Positions 1 to 5,252 of a stretch of 11,048 nt of DNA are shown here, in pieces (the first letter of the stretch is position 1; each line of letters starts with the position of its first letter). Under the pieces are notes generated by a model. That model did no database searches. It was not told where the DNA came from and worked only from the letters and a program-made list of their open reading frames with translations. Location: assembly GCA_051744245.1 (NCBI GenBank), contig JBNJCV010000057.1, positions 1-11,048 on the forward strand, in the 5' to 3' direction. This DNA comes from M55B165 sp051744245. GTDB lineage: Bacteria > Actinomycetota > Humimicrobiia > Humimicrobiales > Humimicrobiaceae. Both the position numbers and the translations under genes were made by a program.

Positions 1-71
1 TATTTCAAAATACTTTAAAGTAAAAAATATAAAAATGCAAAGGGAAGAAATTCAATATAATTTTTATTATA

Positions 72-100
72 TTAAATTCTTAATTGCTTTATAGTATAAT
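72..100 (+). promoter_or_regulatory. Possible promoter of the SDR gene
   Basis: A perfect TATAAT lies at 95-100 with a weak -35 candidate, TTAAAT, 17 bases upstream at 72-77. The start would fall near 107 and leave a leader of about 27 bases before the ATG. The surroundings are extremely A+T-rich and a second TATAAT occurs at 56-61, so the choice is uncertain. Confidence 0.4.
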
Positions 101-133
101 TCATTAAAATTTTTATTATCCAAAGGAGGATAG

Positions 134-886
134 ATGGGTGGAAGATTAGAAGGCAAGGTAGCTATAATAACTGGTGGCTCTACCGGTGTTGGCAGGGGAA
201 TTGCAGAAGTATTTGTAAAAGAAGGTGCTAAAGTTGCAATATGCTCAAGGACAAAACAGGAACTGGATAAAACTGTAGAAGAACTGAAAAAAGACGGGGA
301 AGCCATGGGCTTCGTTTGTGATGTTACAAAAAGCGGGGATGTTAAAGAACTGATGAACCAGACCATAAAAAGTTTTGGAAAAATTGACGTATTGGTTAAT
401 AATGCGGGCAAGAATCCTGCTAGGGAATTTACCGCTGAGAATATGACTGAGGAGGAGTGGGAAGAATATTTTGCAATTAATGTCAAGGGCACCTGGCTTG
501 TTTCAAAATATGCGATACCAGAAATGAGAAAAGCAGGCGGGGGTTCTATAATTATGATTTCTTCTATATCTGCACATATTGGCCAAAGGGGTACTGGCTG
601 CTACAATTCAACTAAGGCTGCACAGGAAGGCTTGGTTAAAAGCATGGCCTTAGATTTTGCGAAAGATAATATAAGGGTAAATGCAGTTTGTCCCGGCTGG
701 GTTTTAACTGACAGGACAAAAGACGTAAGGATGAAAATGATGGATGAAATAATTGACATGCATCCGATTGGTAGAATAGGCCAGCCTGAAGATATTGGAT
801 GGCCCTGTGTATATTTAGCTTCTGACGAATCTACCTGGGTAACAGGTGCATCTTTTGCTATTGATGGCGGATATAGAGCCCAATAG
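134..886 (+). CDS. Short-chain dehydrogenase/reductase (SDR), NAD(P)-dependent
   Basis: Classical SDR oxidoreductase of 250 aa, the usual length for the family, which oxidises or reduces an alcohol/carbonyl with NAD(P)(H) in the cytoplasm. The Rossmann glycine motif TGGSTGVGRG is at residues 13-22, the NNAG motif at 89-92, the structural Asn at 115, and the catalytic Ser144, Tyr157 and Lys161 keep the canonical S-x12-Y-x3-K spacing. The PG motif after beta-6 is at 187-188 and the C-terminal GxxxxxDGGY block is intact. Residue Arg39 after beta-2 (CSRT) suggests a preference for NADP, an inference only. The start is supported by a strong AAAGGAGGA site at 122-130. It resembles gluconate 5-dehydrogenase and 3-oxoacyl-ACP reductase-type members, but the substrate cannot be read from the sequence. 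It appears monocistronic, being followed by a hairpin. Confidence 0.93.
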   Translation: MGGRLEGKVAIITGGSTGVGRGIAEVFVKEGAKVAICSRTKQELDKTVEELKKDGEAMGFVCDVTKSGDVKELMNQTIKSFGKIDVLVNNAGKNPAREFTAENMTEEEWEEYFAINVKGTWLVSKYAIPEMRKAGGGSIIMISSISAHIGQRGTGCYNSTKAAQEGLVKSMALDFAKDNIRVNAVCPGWVLTDRTKDVRMKMMDEIIDMHPIGRIGQPEDIGWPCVYLASDESTWVTGASFAIDGGYRAQ

Positions 887-889
887 GGT

Positions 890-935
890 AGTTTATATGC
901 TGGAGTCTTTCCCCAGGCTCCAGCTTAAATAAACT
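890..935 (+). terminator. Strong hairpin after the SDR gene, probable terminator
   Basis: Four bases after the SDR stop, GCTGGAG (899-905) pairs with CTCCAGC (918-924) around a 12-base loop. An outer stem, AGTTTAT (890-896) with ATAAACT (929-935), continues it after an internal bulge. There is no long T run directly after the stem, so it may act as a weak or bidirectional terminator, or protect the 3' end of the message. Confidence 0.5.
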
Positions 936-971
936 AGGTCTTTTAACCGGCCAAGATTCAGCCATTTATCT

Positions 972-1000
972 TTTATTAAATAATAACCTAACCTTATAAT
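972..1000 (+). promoter_or_regulatory. Probable mntP promoter with very short leader
   Basis: A perfect TATAAT at 995-1000 ends only 10 bases before the mntP ATG at 1011. The best -35 at 17-base spacing, TTTATT at 972-977, is weak. Transcription from this -10 would start near 1007, giving a leaderless or nearly leaderless message. This agrees with the absence of a Shine-Dalgarno sequence. I found no yybP-ykoY manganese riboswitch in the 124 bases between the SDR and this gene. Confidence 0.45.
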
Positions 1001-1010
1001 CCGGGTATGT

Positions 1011-1562
1011 ATGTTAAACATATTCCTTATATCTACAAGCTTGGCCATGGACTGTTTTGCAGTTTCCATTGCCGGAGGAGCTAATAGTAGAAAGCTAAGA
1101 TTTTTGGATGCTCTAAAGGTAGCATTTTGGTTCGGTTTTTTCCAGGCAGTAATGCCCCTTATTGGTTGGCTTGTAGGGTTTAGCCTTAAAAGTTTTATAG
1201 AACGGTTTGACCATTGGGTGGCTTTTGGCCTTCTTTTTATTATTGGTATTAAAATGATTTATGAAGCATTCAAGGATGCTGGCAAAAGGGAGAAAATAAA
1301 TTTTCTTAAAATACCCACCTTGTTGCTGCTTTCAGTTGCTACCAGCATTGATGCATTAGCAGTGGGCATAACCTTCTCGCTTTTGGATATGCAGCTTTTA
1401 CTGTCTGTAGGCATTATTGGAATGTTTGCCTTTATATTCTCAATTGCCGGTTATTTTATCGGCCACAGGCTGGGCCATTTTTTTGAAAGTAAGGTAGAAG
1501 CAGTCGGGGGAATTATTTTGATAGGCATAGGCATAAAAATATTAATTGAACACTTAATGTAA
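1011..1562 (+). CDS. mntP: Manganese efflux pump MntP
   Basis: MntP (YebN family) integral membrane exporter that removes excess Mn(II) from the cytoplasm. At 183 aa it has the normal family length. Two internally related halves each carry the family signature: SLAMDCFAVSIAGG at residues 10-23 with Asp14, and SVATSIDALAVGI at 108-120 with Asp114. These membrane-buried acidic residues are thought to line the metal path. FGFFQAVMPLIGW at 41-53 and the C-terminal GGIILIGIGIKILIEH at 166-181 are also characteristic. About six hydrophobic segments are visible. ATG 1011 is the only sensible in-frame start; an ATG at 1007 is out of frame. It has no clear ribosome-binding site. A stand-alone gene: neighbours do not suggest an operon. 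Confidence 0.93.
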   Translation: MLNIFLISTSLAMDCFAVSIAGGANSRKLRFLDALKVAFWFGFFQAVMPLIGWLVGFSLKSFIERFDHWVAFGLLFIIGIKMIYEAFKDAGKREKINFLKIPTLLLLSVATSIDALAVGITFSLLDMQLLLSVGIIGMFAFIFSIAGYFIGHRLGHFFESKVEAVGGIILIGIGIKILIEHLM

Positions 1563-1629
1563 AAAAAAGAGTACCCATTTAGCTGTATCCAGACAAAAAC
1601 TCCTTAGAAAACATATATTTTTTTACCTC

Positions 1630-1658
1630 TTGCAAAACTAATTAAAATAGAATAACAT
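1630..1658 (+). promoter_or_regulatory. Probable promoter of the SHOCT-PepSY operon
   Basis: TTGCAA at 1630-1635 and TAACAT at 1653-1658 are separated by exactly 17 bases. The predicted start near 1665 lies inside the inverted repeat at 1662-1683, which suggests control by a repressor at the start site. Confidence 0.5.
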
Positions 1659-1661
1659 TAC

Positions 1662-1683
1662 TAATACTATAGAAATAGTATTA
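1662..1683 (+). promoter_or_regulatory. Perfect 9-base inverted repeat, possible operator
   Basis: TAATACTAT (1662-1670) and ATAGTATTA (1675-1683) are perfect inverse complements around the spacer AGAA. The repeat sits directly downstream of the putative -10 and 8 bases before the GGAGGA site of the SHOCT gene. Its size and dyad symmetry fit a site for a dimeric repressor. It could also form a small hairpin in the leader RNA. It does not match an operator consensus I recognise. Confidence 0.5.
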
Positions 1684-1702
1684 ATTAAAATGGAGGATTA
1701 AA

Positions 1703-1954
1703 ATGATGATGTGGCCGAATATGATGGGAGGCTTCTTCGGAGGCTGGGGATTTATAGGGGTGATATTAGTGTTTGTATTTATTGTAGCCATCATAATAGG
1801 GATTATACTGCTTATAGTCTGGCTGGTAAAAAGGGCTAATTATCCTGGAGAAAATCTCCATAAAGGCAATGCTTTAGAAATCCTGAAGCGTAGGTATGCC
1901 AAGGGAGAAATTACCAGCGAAGAATATGAACGCATGAAAAAGGATATAAGTTAA
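1703..1954 (+). CDS. Small SHOCT-domain membrane protein
   Basis: An 83-residue protein with three parts: a Met/Trp/Gly-rich N-terminus (MMMWPNMMGGFFGGWG, residues 1-16), one long hydrophobic helix at about 17-43, and a C-terminal SHOCT motif at about 56-82 (ALEILKRRYAKGEITSEEYERMKKD). SHOCT is a short domain often found at the end of small membrane proteins; its function is poorly known, with oligomerisation suggested. Three consecutive ATGs open the gene; the first is preceded by GGAGGA at 1692-1697 at a spacing of 5. The Met-rich start might bind a soft metal such as copper, which is inference. Its stop codon directly abuts the next ATG, so the two genes are co-translated. Confidence 0.85.
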   Translation: MMMWPNMMGGFFGGWGFIGVILVFVFIVAIIIGIILLIVWLVKRANYPGENLHKGNALEILKRRYAKGEITSEEYERMKKDIS

Positions 1955-2641
1955 ATGAATGGTTTAAAGAAAATTCTTATATCTTCACTTACCCTTATAA
2001 TTATAGGCATTGCCGGGCTGGTGGTTATTTCATTTGTAGCAAGCTCAGCCCTGGGAATAACAAACTTTGGCGCTGGGCAGGGATATAGGTTCTGTTCTGA
2101 AGACATAAGCCATATGGGCAGGGGATGGAAAACCTCGACTACAAAGGAGCTTACTTTTAGCAAGGTAAGGGAATTAACAGAAAGTTATCTTGAAAAAAAT
2201 AACATAGATAATTTAGAGATAGCTGAAATAATGGAATTTTCCCGTAACTTCTATATAGAGTTGGAGGAAGAGGATTCCGGAATAGGAGCCATTGAGCTGC
2301 TGGTAGATAAAAGCAGCGGGGCTGTGTTTCCAGAATACGGGCCAAATATGATGTGGAATCTAAAATATGGCATGCATCAAAGCATTCCACTTACCAGGGA
2401 TAATATAGAAATGACAATAAGCGAGGAAAAAGCTTTAGAGCTTGCTGAAAGCTACCTTTTAAAAACGAATAAAGGGGAAGAAGTATCTGAGGAAGCAGAA
2501 AAATTTTATGGCTATTATACCATACACACGTTAACTGCGGATGGAAAGATAGCTGGAATGCTTAGTGTTAATGGCTTTAGCGGCCAAGTCTGGTACCATA
2601 ACTGGCATGGCTTATTTATAGATATGGTGGAATACCATTAA
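1955..2641 (+). CDS. Membrane-anchored PepSY-like protein
   Basis: A 228-residue protein with a single N-terminal hydrophobic segment (about 7-33) after a Lys-containing cytoplasmic tip, so the rest probably faces outside the membrane. The soluble part holds two related alpha-beta units of the PepSY kind: KVRELTESYLEKNN...FYIELEEEDSG...ELLVDKSSGAVFPEYG (about 70-129) and SEEKALELAESYLLKTN...FYGYYTIHTLTADGKIAGMLSVNGFSGQVWYH (about 156-215). Between them is a Met/His-bearing GPNMMWNLKYGMH (129-141), which echoes the PNMM of the preceding protein. Cys47 and His53 lie in the linker. ATG follows the upstream TAA with no gap, with AAGGA at 1940-1944 as the ribosome site. PepSY domains are linked to protease inhibition or extracytoplasmic sensing; the role here is not known. 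Confidence 0.8.
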   Translation: MNGLKKILISSLTLIIIGIAGLVVISFVASSALGITNFGAGQGYRFCSEDISHMGRGWKTSTTKELTFSKVRELTESYLEKNNIDNLEIAEIMEFSRNFYIELEEEDSGIGAIELLVDKSSGAVFPEYGPNMMWNLKYGMHQSIPLTRDNIEMTISEEKALELAESYLLKTNKGEEVSEEAEKFYGYYTIHTLTADGKIAGMLSVNGFSGQVWYHNWHGLFIDMVEYH

Positions 2642-2666
2642 AAAAGATTGGCCTGAATCTACAATG

Positions 2667-2696
2667 TTTAAAGAGGAGCCTGGTTTTTGCTATAAT
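2667..2696 (+). promoter_or_regulatory. Extended -10 promoter of the nitroreductase gene
   Basis: TGCTATAAT at 2688-2696 is a perfect extended -10 element. TTTAAA at 2667-2672 is a modest -35 with 18-base spacing. The start would be near 2703, about 30 bases before the ATG. Confidence 0.55.
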
Positions 2697-2733
2697 TTTT
2701 TAAAGCCTGTTAACCTTATATGGAATTGGTAAT

Positions 2734-3270
2734 ATGGGAAGTGTATTTGAAGTAATAAAAAGAAGAAGAAGCATTAGGAAGTTCCAGGCAAGGAAAGTTG
2801 AACCTGATAAAATTAAAAAAATTATTGAAGCTGCCAGGCTTGCTCCCTCAGCATCAAATAGGCAGCCCTGGAGATTTGTAGCCGTTACTAAAAAGGATCT
2901 AATAGAGCGGATAACAAAAGATGCTTTGGGGATAATAAACAGATGGGCCGTAACTGCACCCCTTTTAATAGTAGGCTGTACTGCACGCAGCAGCATAATT
3001 ACCCATTATGCGGGTGAAGTAATATCTAAAGTTCCTTATCATGTAATTGATTGTTCTATTGCCATGGAACATATAGTGCTGGAAGCTGAAGAATTAGGGA
3101 TATCCACTTGCTGGGTGGGCTGGTTTAACAGCAAAAAGGTAAAAAAAATTCTTAATCTGCCGCTGACCTGGAATATAAACGCGATACTGGCGGCTGGATA
3201 TGCTGAGGCTGGATTTACCCCGAAGCCTAGAAAAAGGTTATCCCTTGATAAGATTCTGGTAATAAAATAG
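2734..3270 (+). CDS. Nitroreductase-family FMN oxidoreductase
   Basis: Flavin-dependent nitroreductase-like protein of 178 aa, in the short size class of the superfamily. The N-terminal FMN phosphate motif RRRSIRKF (residues 10-17) is followed by EAARLAPSASNRQPWRFVAV (32-51), the usual ring and ribityl contact region with Ser41-Asn42 and Gln44-Pro45-Trp46. The second conserved part, EAEELGISTCWVGWFN (117-132), contacts the flavin in the dimer interface, and ILAAGYAEAGFTPKPRK (151-167) is the typical C-terminal GYP-like block. Such enzymes use NAD(P)H to reduce nitro compounds, quinones or enones; the physiological substrate is unknown. The ribosome-binding site is weak. It is transcribed convergently with the cupin gene. 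Confidence 0.9.
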   Translation: MGSVFEVIKRRRSIRKFQARKVEPDKIKKIIEAARLAPSASNRQPWRFVAVTKKDLIERITKDALGIINRWAVTAPLLIVGCTARSSIITHYAGEVISKVPYHVIDCSIAMEHIVLEAEELGISTCWVGWFNSKKVKKILNLPLTWNINAILAAGYAEAGFTPKPRKRLSLDKILVIK

Positions 3271-3313
3271 AGTGGTTGACGGCATAGCATAGCTTATGGC
3301 GGGGGAAGGGTAG

Positions 3314-3340
3314 TTTGGTAATATTACTTTATTTACCAAG
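3314..3340. terminator. Hairpin between convergent genes, probable bidirectional terminator
   Basis: TTGGTAA (3315-3321) and TTACCAA (3333-3339) form a perfect 7-base stem with an 11-base loop, plus a T-G wobble at 3314-3340. It lies in the 84-base gap between the ends of the nitroreductase gene (plus) and the cupin gene (minus). T runs are poor on both sides, so efficiency is uncertain. Confidence 0.5.
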
Positions 3341-3354
3341 TTTGGCTTCTGCTA

Positions 3355-3678
3355 TTATTTTTTCATATCCCGGGGATGAGGGGCTTTTACTACAAAAAAT
3401 TCCAGGGTATCCGGGCTTTTATTCTGTATATCCATTTTCAAGTCAAAAGGCACATTTACTATAGTGCCTGCAGCATATAGTGCAGGTTTTTCTTCCTGAA
3501 GGGCTATGGACATTTCCCCTTCAGTTATGATTAGGTAAACATTAGAATTAGAGTTATGTATAGGCAGTCTTTCCCCCTGGGGAAGGACCATATGGTTTAT
3601 GTTTACATTTTCATCACTTACTATTTTTTCAATAAGCTTTTTATTAGAGCTATTGAATTTATATATTTTTTCAAGCAT
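3355..3678 (-). CDS. Small single-domain cupin protein
   Basis: A 107-residue protein made almost wholly of one cupin beta-barrel. The first motif region is HMVLPQGERLPIHNSNSNVYLIITEGEM (residues 29-56) and the second GTIVNVPFDLKMDIQNKSPDTLEFFVVKAPHP (71-102). The classical metal ligand set G(X)5HXH(X)3-4E is largely absent: His41 remains, but the second His and the Glu positions are Ser/Asn, so metal binding may be lost or unusual. Function is not known; related small cupins are usually called only cupin domain-containing. I chose ATG at 3678 because AGGAG (3688-3692) is 9 bases upstream; an upstream in-frame GTG at 3684 would leave only 3 bases. Confidence 0.85.
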   Translation of the reverse strand: MLEKIYKFNSSNKKLIEKIVSDENVNINHMVLPQGERLPIHNSNSNVYLIITEGEMSIALQEEKPALYAAGTIVNVPFDLKMDIQNKSPDTLEFFVVKAPHPRDMKK

Positions 3679-3687
3679 AGCCACTTG

Positions 3688-3692
3688 CTCCT
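3688..3692 (-). promoter_or_regulatory. Ribosome-binding site deciding the cupin start
   Basis: AGGAG on the minus strand is 9 bases before ATG 3678 and 3 bases before GTG 3684. The spacing favours the ATG. Confidence 0.6.
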
Positions 3693-3720
3693 TTTATTCT
3701 TTTTACAAAATGTGCAATTA

Positions 3721-3749
3721 ATTAAAACATTAATGGAAATTTCTGTAAA
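3721..3749 (-). promoter_or_regulatory. Probable cupin gene promoter
   Basis: On the minus strand TTTACA (3749-3744) and TTTAAT (3726-3721) are 17 bases apart. Transcription would start near 3714, leaving a leader of about 36 bases. Confidence 0.45.
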
Positions 3750-3769
3750 TAGCAGGCCCCTTTCAGGCT

Positions 3770-3797
3770 AAAAAAACTTAGAGCCTTAGCTCTAGGG
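3770..3797 (-). terminator. Intrinsic terminator on the minus strand upstream of the cupin promoter
   Basis: Read on the minus strand, TAGAGC and GCTCTA form a perfect 6-base stem with a TAAG loop (3779-3794), extended by a C-G pair after one mismatch, and are followed at once by a run of seven T (3776-3770). This is a textbook intrinsic terminator. It lies upstream of the cupin promoter, and no minus-strand gene enters from the chrA side. It may insulate the cupin gene from antisense transcription or be an attenuator for a longer message. Confidence 0.55.
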
Positions 3798-3925
3798 TAA
3801 AGAGGTAGTTTGTAAATATTGAAGTGAGGGTATTCTGCACCAAAAATTTATAACAGCTGCTAAAAACTATAGCCACAAAAGTATAAATTTCAAAAAATGC
3901 TTCTGTTTATTAATTACAGTTTCGC
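3798..3925. other. Intergenic stretch without recognisable genes
   Basis: The 308-base gap between the divergent cupin and CHR genes (3679-3986) holds the cupin promoter, the minus-strand terminator at 3770-3797 and the CHR promoter at 3926-3954. The rest is A+T-rich, with no coding frame, repeat or RNA structure that I can support. Confidence 0.5.
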
Positions 3926-3954
3926 TTGTAATAATGGATTAACATTTATATTAT
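3926..3954 (+). promoter_or_regulatory. Probable promoter of the CHR transporter pair
   Basis: TTGTAA at 3926-3931 and TATTAT at 3949-3954 are spaced by 17 bases. The start would be near 3961, about 26 bases before the first CHR start codon. Confidence 0.45.
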
Positions 3955-3986
3955 AAAGCAAATATTTATAAAAAATTTTTTATGGC

Positions 3987-4544
3987 ATGGCTAAAAGGAA
4001 CATAAAATTACAGCTTTTCCTAATCTTTCTAAAAATAGGAGCTTTTACCTTTGGTGGGGGCTTTGCAATGGTCCCCTTGATTGAAAGGGAGGTTGTTCAG
4101 AGGAAAAAATGGATTAAAGATAAAGATATGTGTGATATCCTGGCTATATCACAATCCTTTCCTGGGGCTATAGCCATTAATTCATCTACCATAATAGGAT
4201 TTAGGGTTAGTAGATATTCTGGGGCTATTTTTGCCACACTGGGAGTTGTGTTGCCATCTTTTATTATTATTACCTTAATAGCTACTGTATTTACTTACAT
4301 AATGGATATCGGTGTGGTGCAGGCAGCTTTTAAAGGAATTGGTGCTTGCGTGGTATCTCTGCTTATTGTAGCTGCAATCAGGATAGGAAAGGGAGCTATT
4401 AGGGGAGTTGTGAGCATACTAATTATCATAGTTTCACTTGCTCTTCTTTTTTGGCTTAAGATACATCCAATTTATACCATCATATTTGGCATAATAATAG
4501 GCCTGGCACTTTACGGGGCTAACTTGTTAAAGAGGAAGTTGTAA
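3987..4544 (+). CDS. chrA: Short-chain CHR-family (chromate-type) transporter, first subunit
   Basis: Single-domain (short-chain) member of the chromate ion transporter family, 185 aa, with about six hydrophobic segments. The CHR signature FLKIGAFTFGGGFAMVPLIERE is at residues 14-35 and the second motif SQSFPGAIAINSSTIIG at 55-71, followed by ATLGVVLPSF at 83-92. In long ChrA proteins two such domains are fused; short ones are normally encoded as pairs and act together, as shown for the Bacillus subtilis pair. The partner here starts within the stop codon. Family members export chromate, but many homologues have unknown anions, so the substrate is inferred. The ATG has no clear ribosome-binding site; an ATG at 3982 is out of frame. 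Confidence 0.88.
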   Translation: MAKRNIKLQLFLIFLKIGAFTFGGGFAMVPLIEREVVQRKKWIKDKDMCDILAISQSFPGAIAINSSTIIGFRVSRYSGAIFATLGVVLPSFIIITLIATVFTYIMDIGVVQAAFKGIGACVVSLLIVAAIRIGKGAIRGVVSILIIIVSLALLFWLKIHPIYTIIFGIIIGLALYGANLLKRKL

Positions 4545-5134
4545 TGATTTATCTTCAGCTTTTTTTTACTTTTTTTAAGATTGGAATTTTTAGTTTTGGC
4601 GGAGGTTACGGGATGATTCCCTTAATTGAAAGGGAGCTGGAGATCCATAACTGGCTAACAGCTCAGGAATTTGTAAGGGTAATCTCTATATCGGAAATGA
4701 CACCGGGCCCCATTGCTGTAAATACTGCCACGTTGGTTGGCTACAATACTGCAGGCTTTTTTGGAGGTGCATCTGCTACTTTAGGGGTGGTGCTGCCTTC
4801 CCTCATATTGATACTTGCCAGTTCCCATTTCCTGTATAAACACAGGTCGCATCCCTTGCTTCAAAAAATTCTTTCTGGAATAAAGCCCGTAATTCTAGCA
4901 TTGATTATAGTGGCTATAATATTTGTGGGAAGAAATACCATACTGAGGGAAGGGACAGCCGGCATGGTAGGTGAAGGCGGATGGCTTACTTATTTTAGCC
5001 TTATTGACCCTTTTAGTATTACGGTTATGGCATTAAGCCTTGCAATGCTGGTAATTTTTAAAATAAATCCCATCTTTATGCTTTTAGCATCTGGCGCAGC
5101 AGGAGTTATCTTCTATTACCTGGGTTTTATTTAA
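4544..5134 (+). CDS. chrA: Short-chain CHR-family (chromate-type) transporter, second subunit
   Basis: Second single-domain CHR protein, 196 aa. Motifs are FFKIGIFSFGGGYGMIPLIERE at residues 10-31, EMTPGPIAVNTATLVGY at 51-67 with the canonical PGP that its partner lacks (PGA), and ATLGVVLPS at 78-86. A loop at about 97-109 is basic (KHRSH), and a longer polar region at 130-150 interrupts the C-terminal membrane segments. TAATG overlap with the first gene and AGAGGA at 4531-4536 indicate translational coupling and equal subunit supply. The two proteins probably form an inverted-topology heterodimer in the cytoplasmic membrane. No strong terminator follows; only a five-base stem near 5154-5165 is visible. 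Confidence 0.9.
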   Translation: MIYLQLFFTFFKIGIFSFGGGYGMIPLIERELEIHNWLTAQEFVRVISISEMTPGPIAVNTATLVGYNTAGFFGGASATLGVVLPSLILILASSHFLYKHRSHPLLQKILSGIKPVILALIIVAIIFVGRNTILREGTAGMVGEGGWLTYFSLIDPFSITVMALSLAMLVIFKINPIFMLLASGAAGVIFYYLGFI

Positions 5135-5183
5135 CTAGACAATCATGGGAAAAGTAAAGTTACTGTTTTATCAGCAGGGCTAA

Positions 5184-5211
5184 TTGACATTATTTAATGA
5201 ATCAATATAAT
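5184..5211 (+). promoter_or_regulatory. Consensus sigma-70-type promoter of the aminotransferase-DeoR operon
   Basis: A perfect TTGACA at 5184-5189 and a perfect TATAAT at 5206-5211 are separated by 16 bases. The start would be near 5218, giving a leader of about 35 bases. This is the strongest promoter by sequence in the window. A strong promoter before a DeoR-controlled unit would fit repression, but no clear operator dyad is visible. Confidence 0.7.
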
Positions 5212-5252
5212 TAATAAATAATCATTAATAATCAAAAATAGTCAGGGGTAAC

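Noticed and set aside
67..492. Minus-strand open frame of 141 codons overlapping the SDR gene
   Set aside because: It is antisense to a well-supported SDR gene, rich in Ser/Pro/Leu as expected for a shadow frame, and has no ribosome-binding site.
887..1010. yybP-ykoY manganese riboswitch before mntP
   Set aside because: The gap holds a simple hairpin directly after the SDR stop and then a promoter close to the ATG; the conserved riboswitch cores are not visible.
2157..2996. Minus-strand frames opposite the PepSY-like and nitroreductase genes
   Set aside because: The plus-strand genes show conserved motifs throughout; the antisense translations resemble nothing and lack start signals.
3556..3771. 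Plus-strand frame of 71 codons over the cupin start
   Set aside because: Antisense to the cupin gene, dominated by Phe/Leu/Tyr from A+T-rich DNA, no ribosome site.
5147..5173. Terminator after the CHR pair
   Set aside because: AGTAA-AG-TTACT gives only a five-base stem with a two-base loop and a broken T run, too weak to list.
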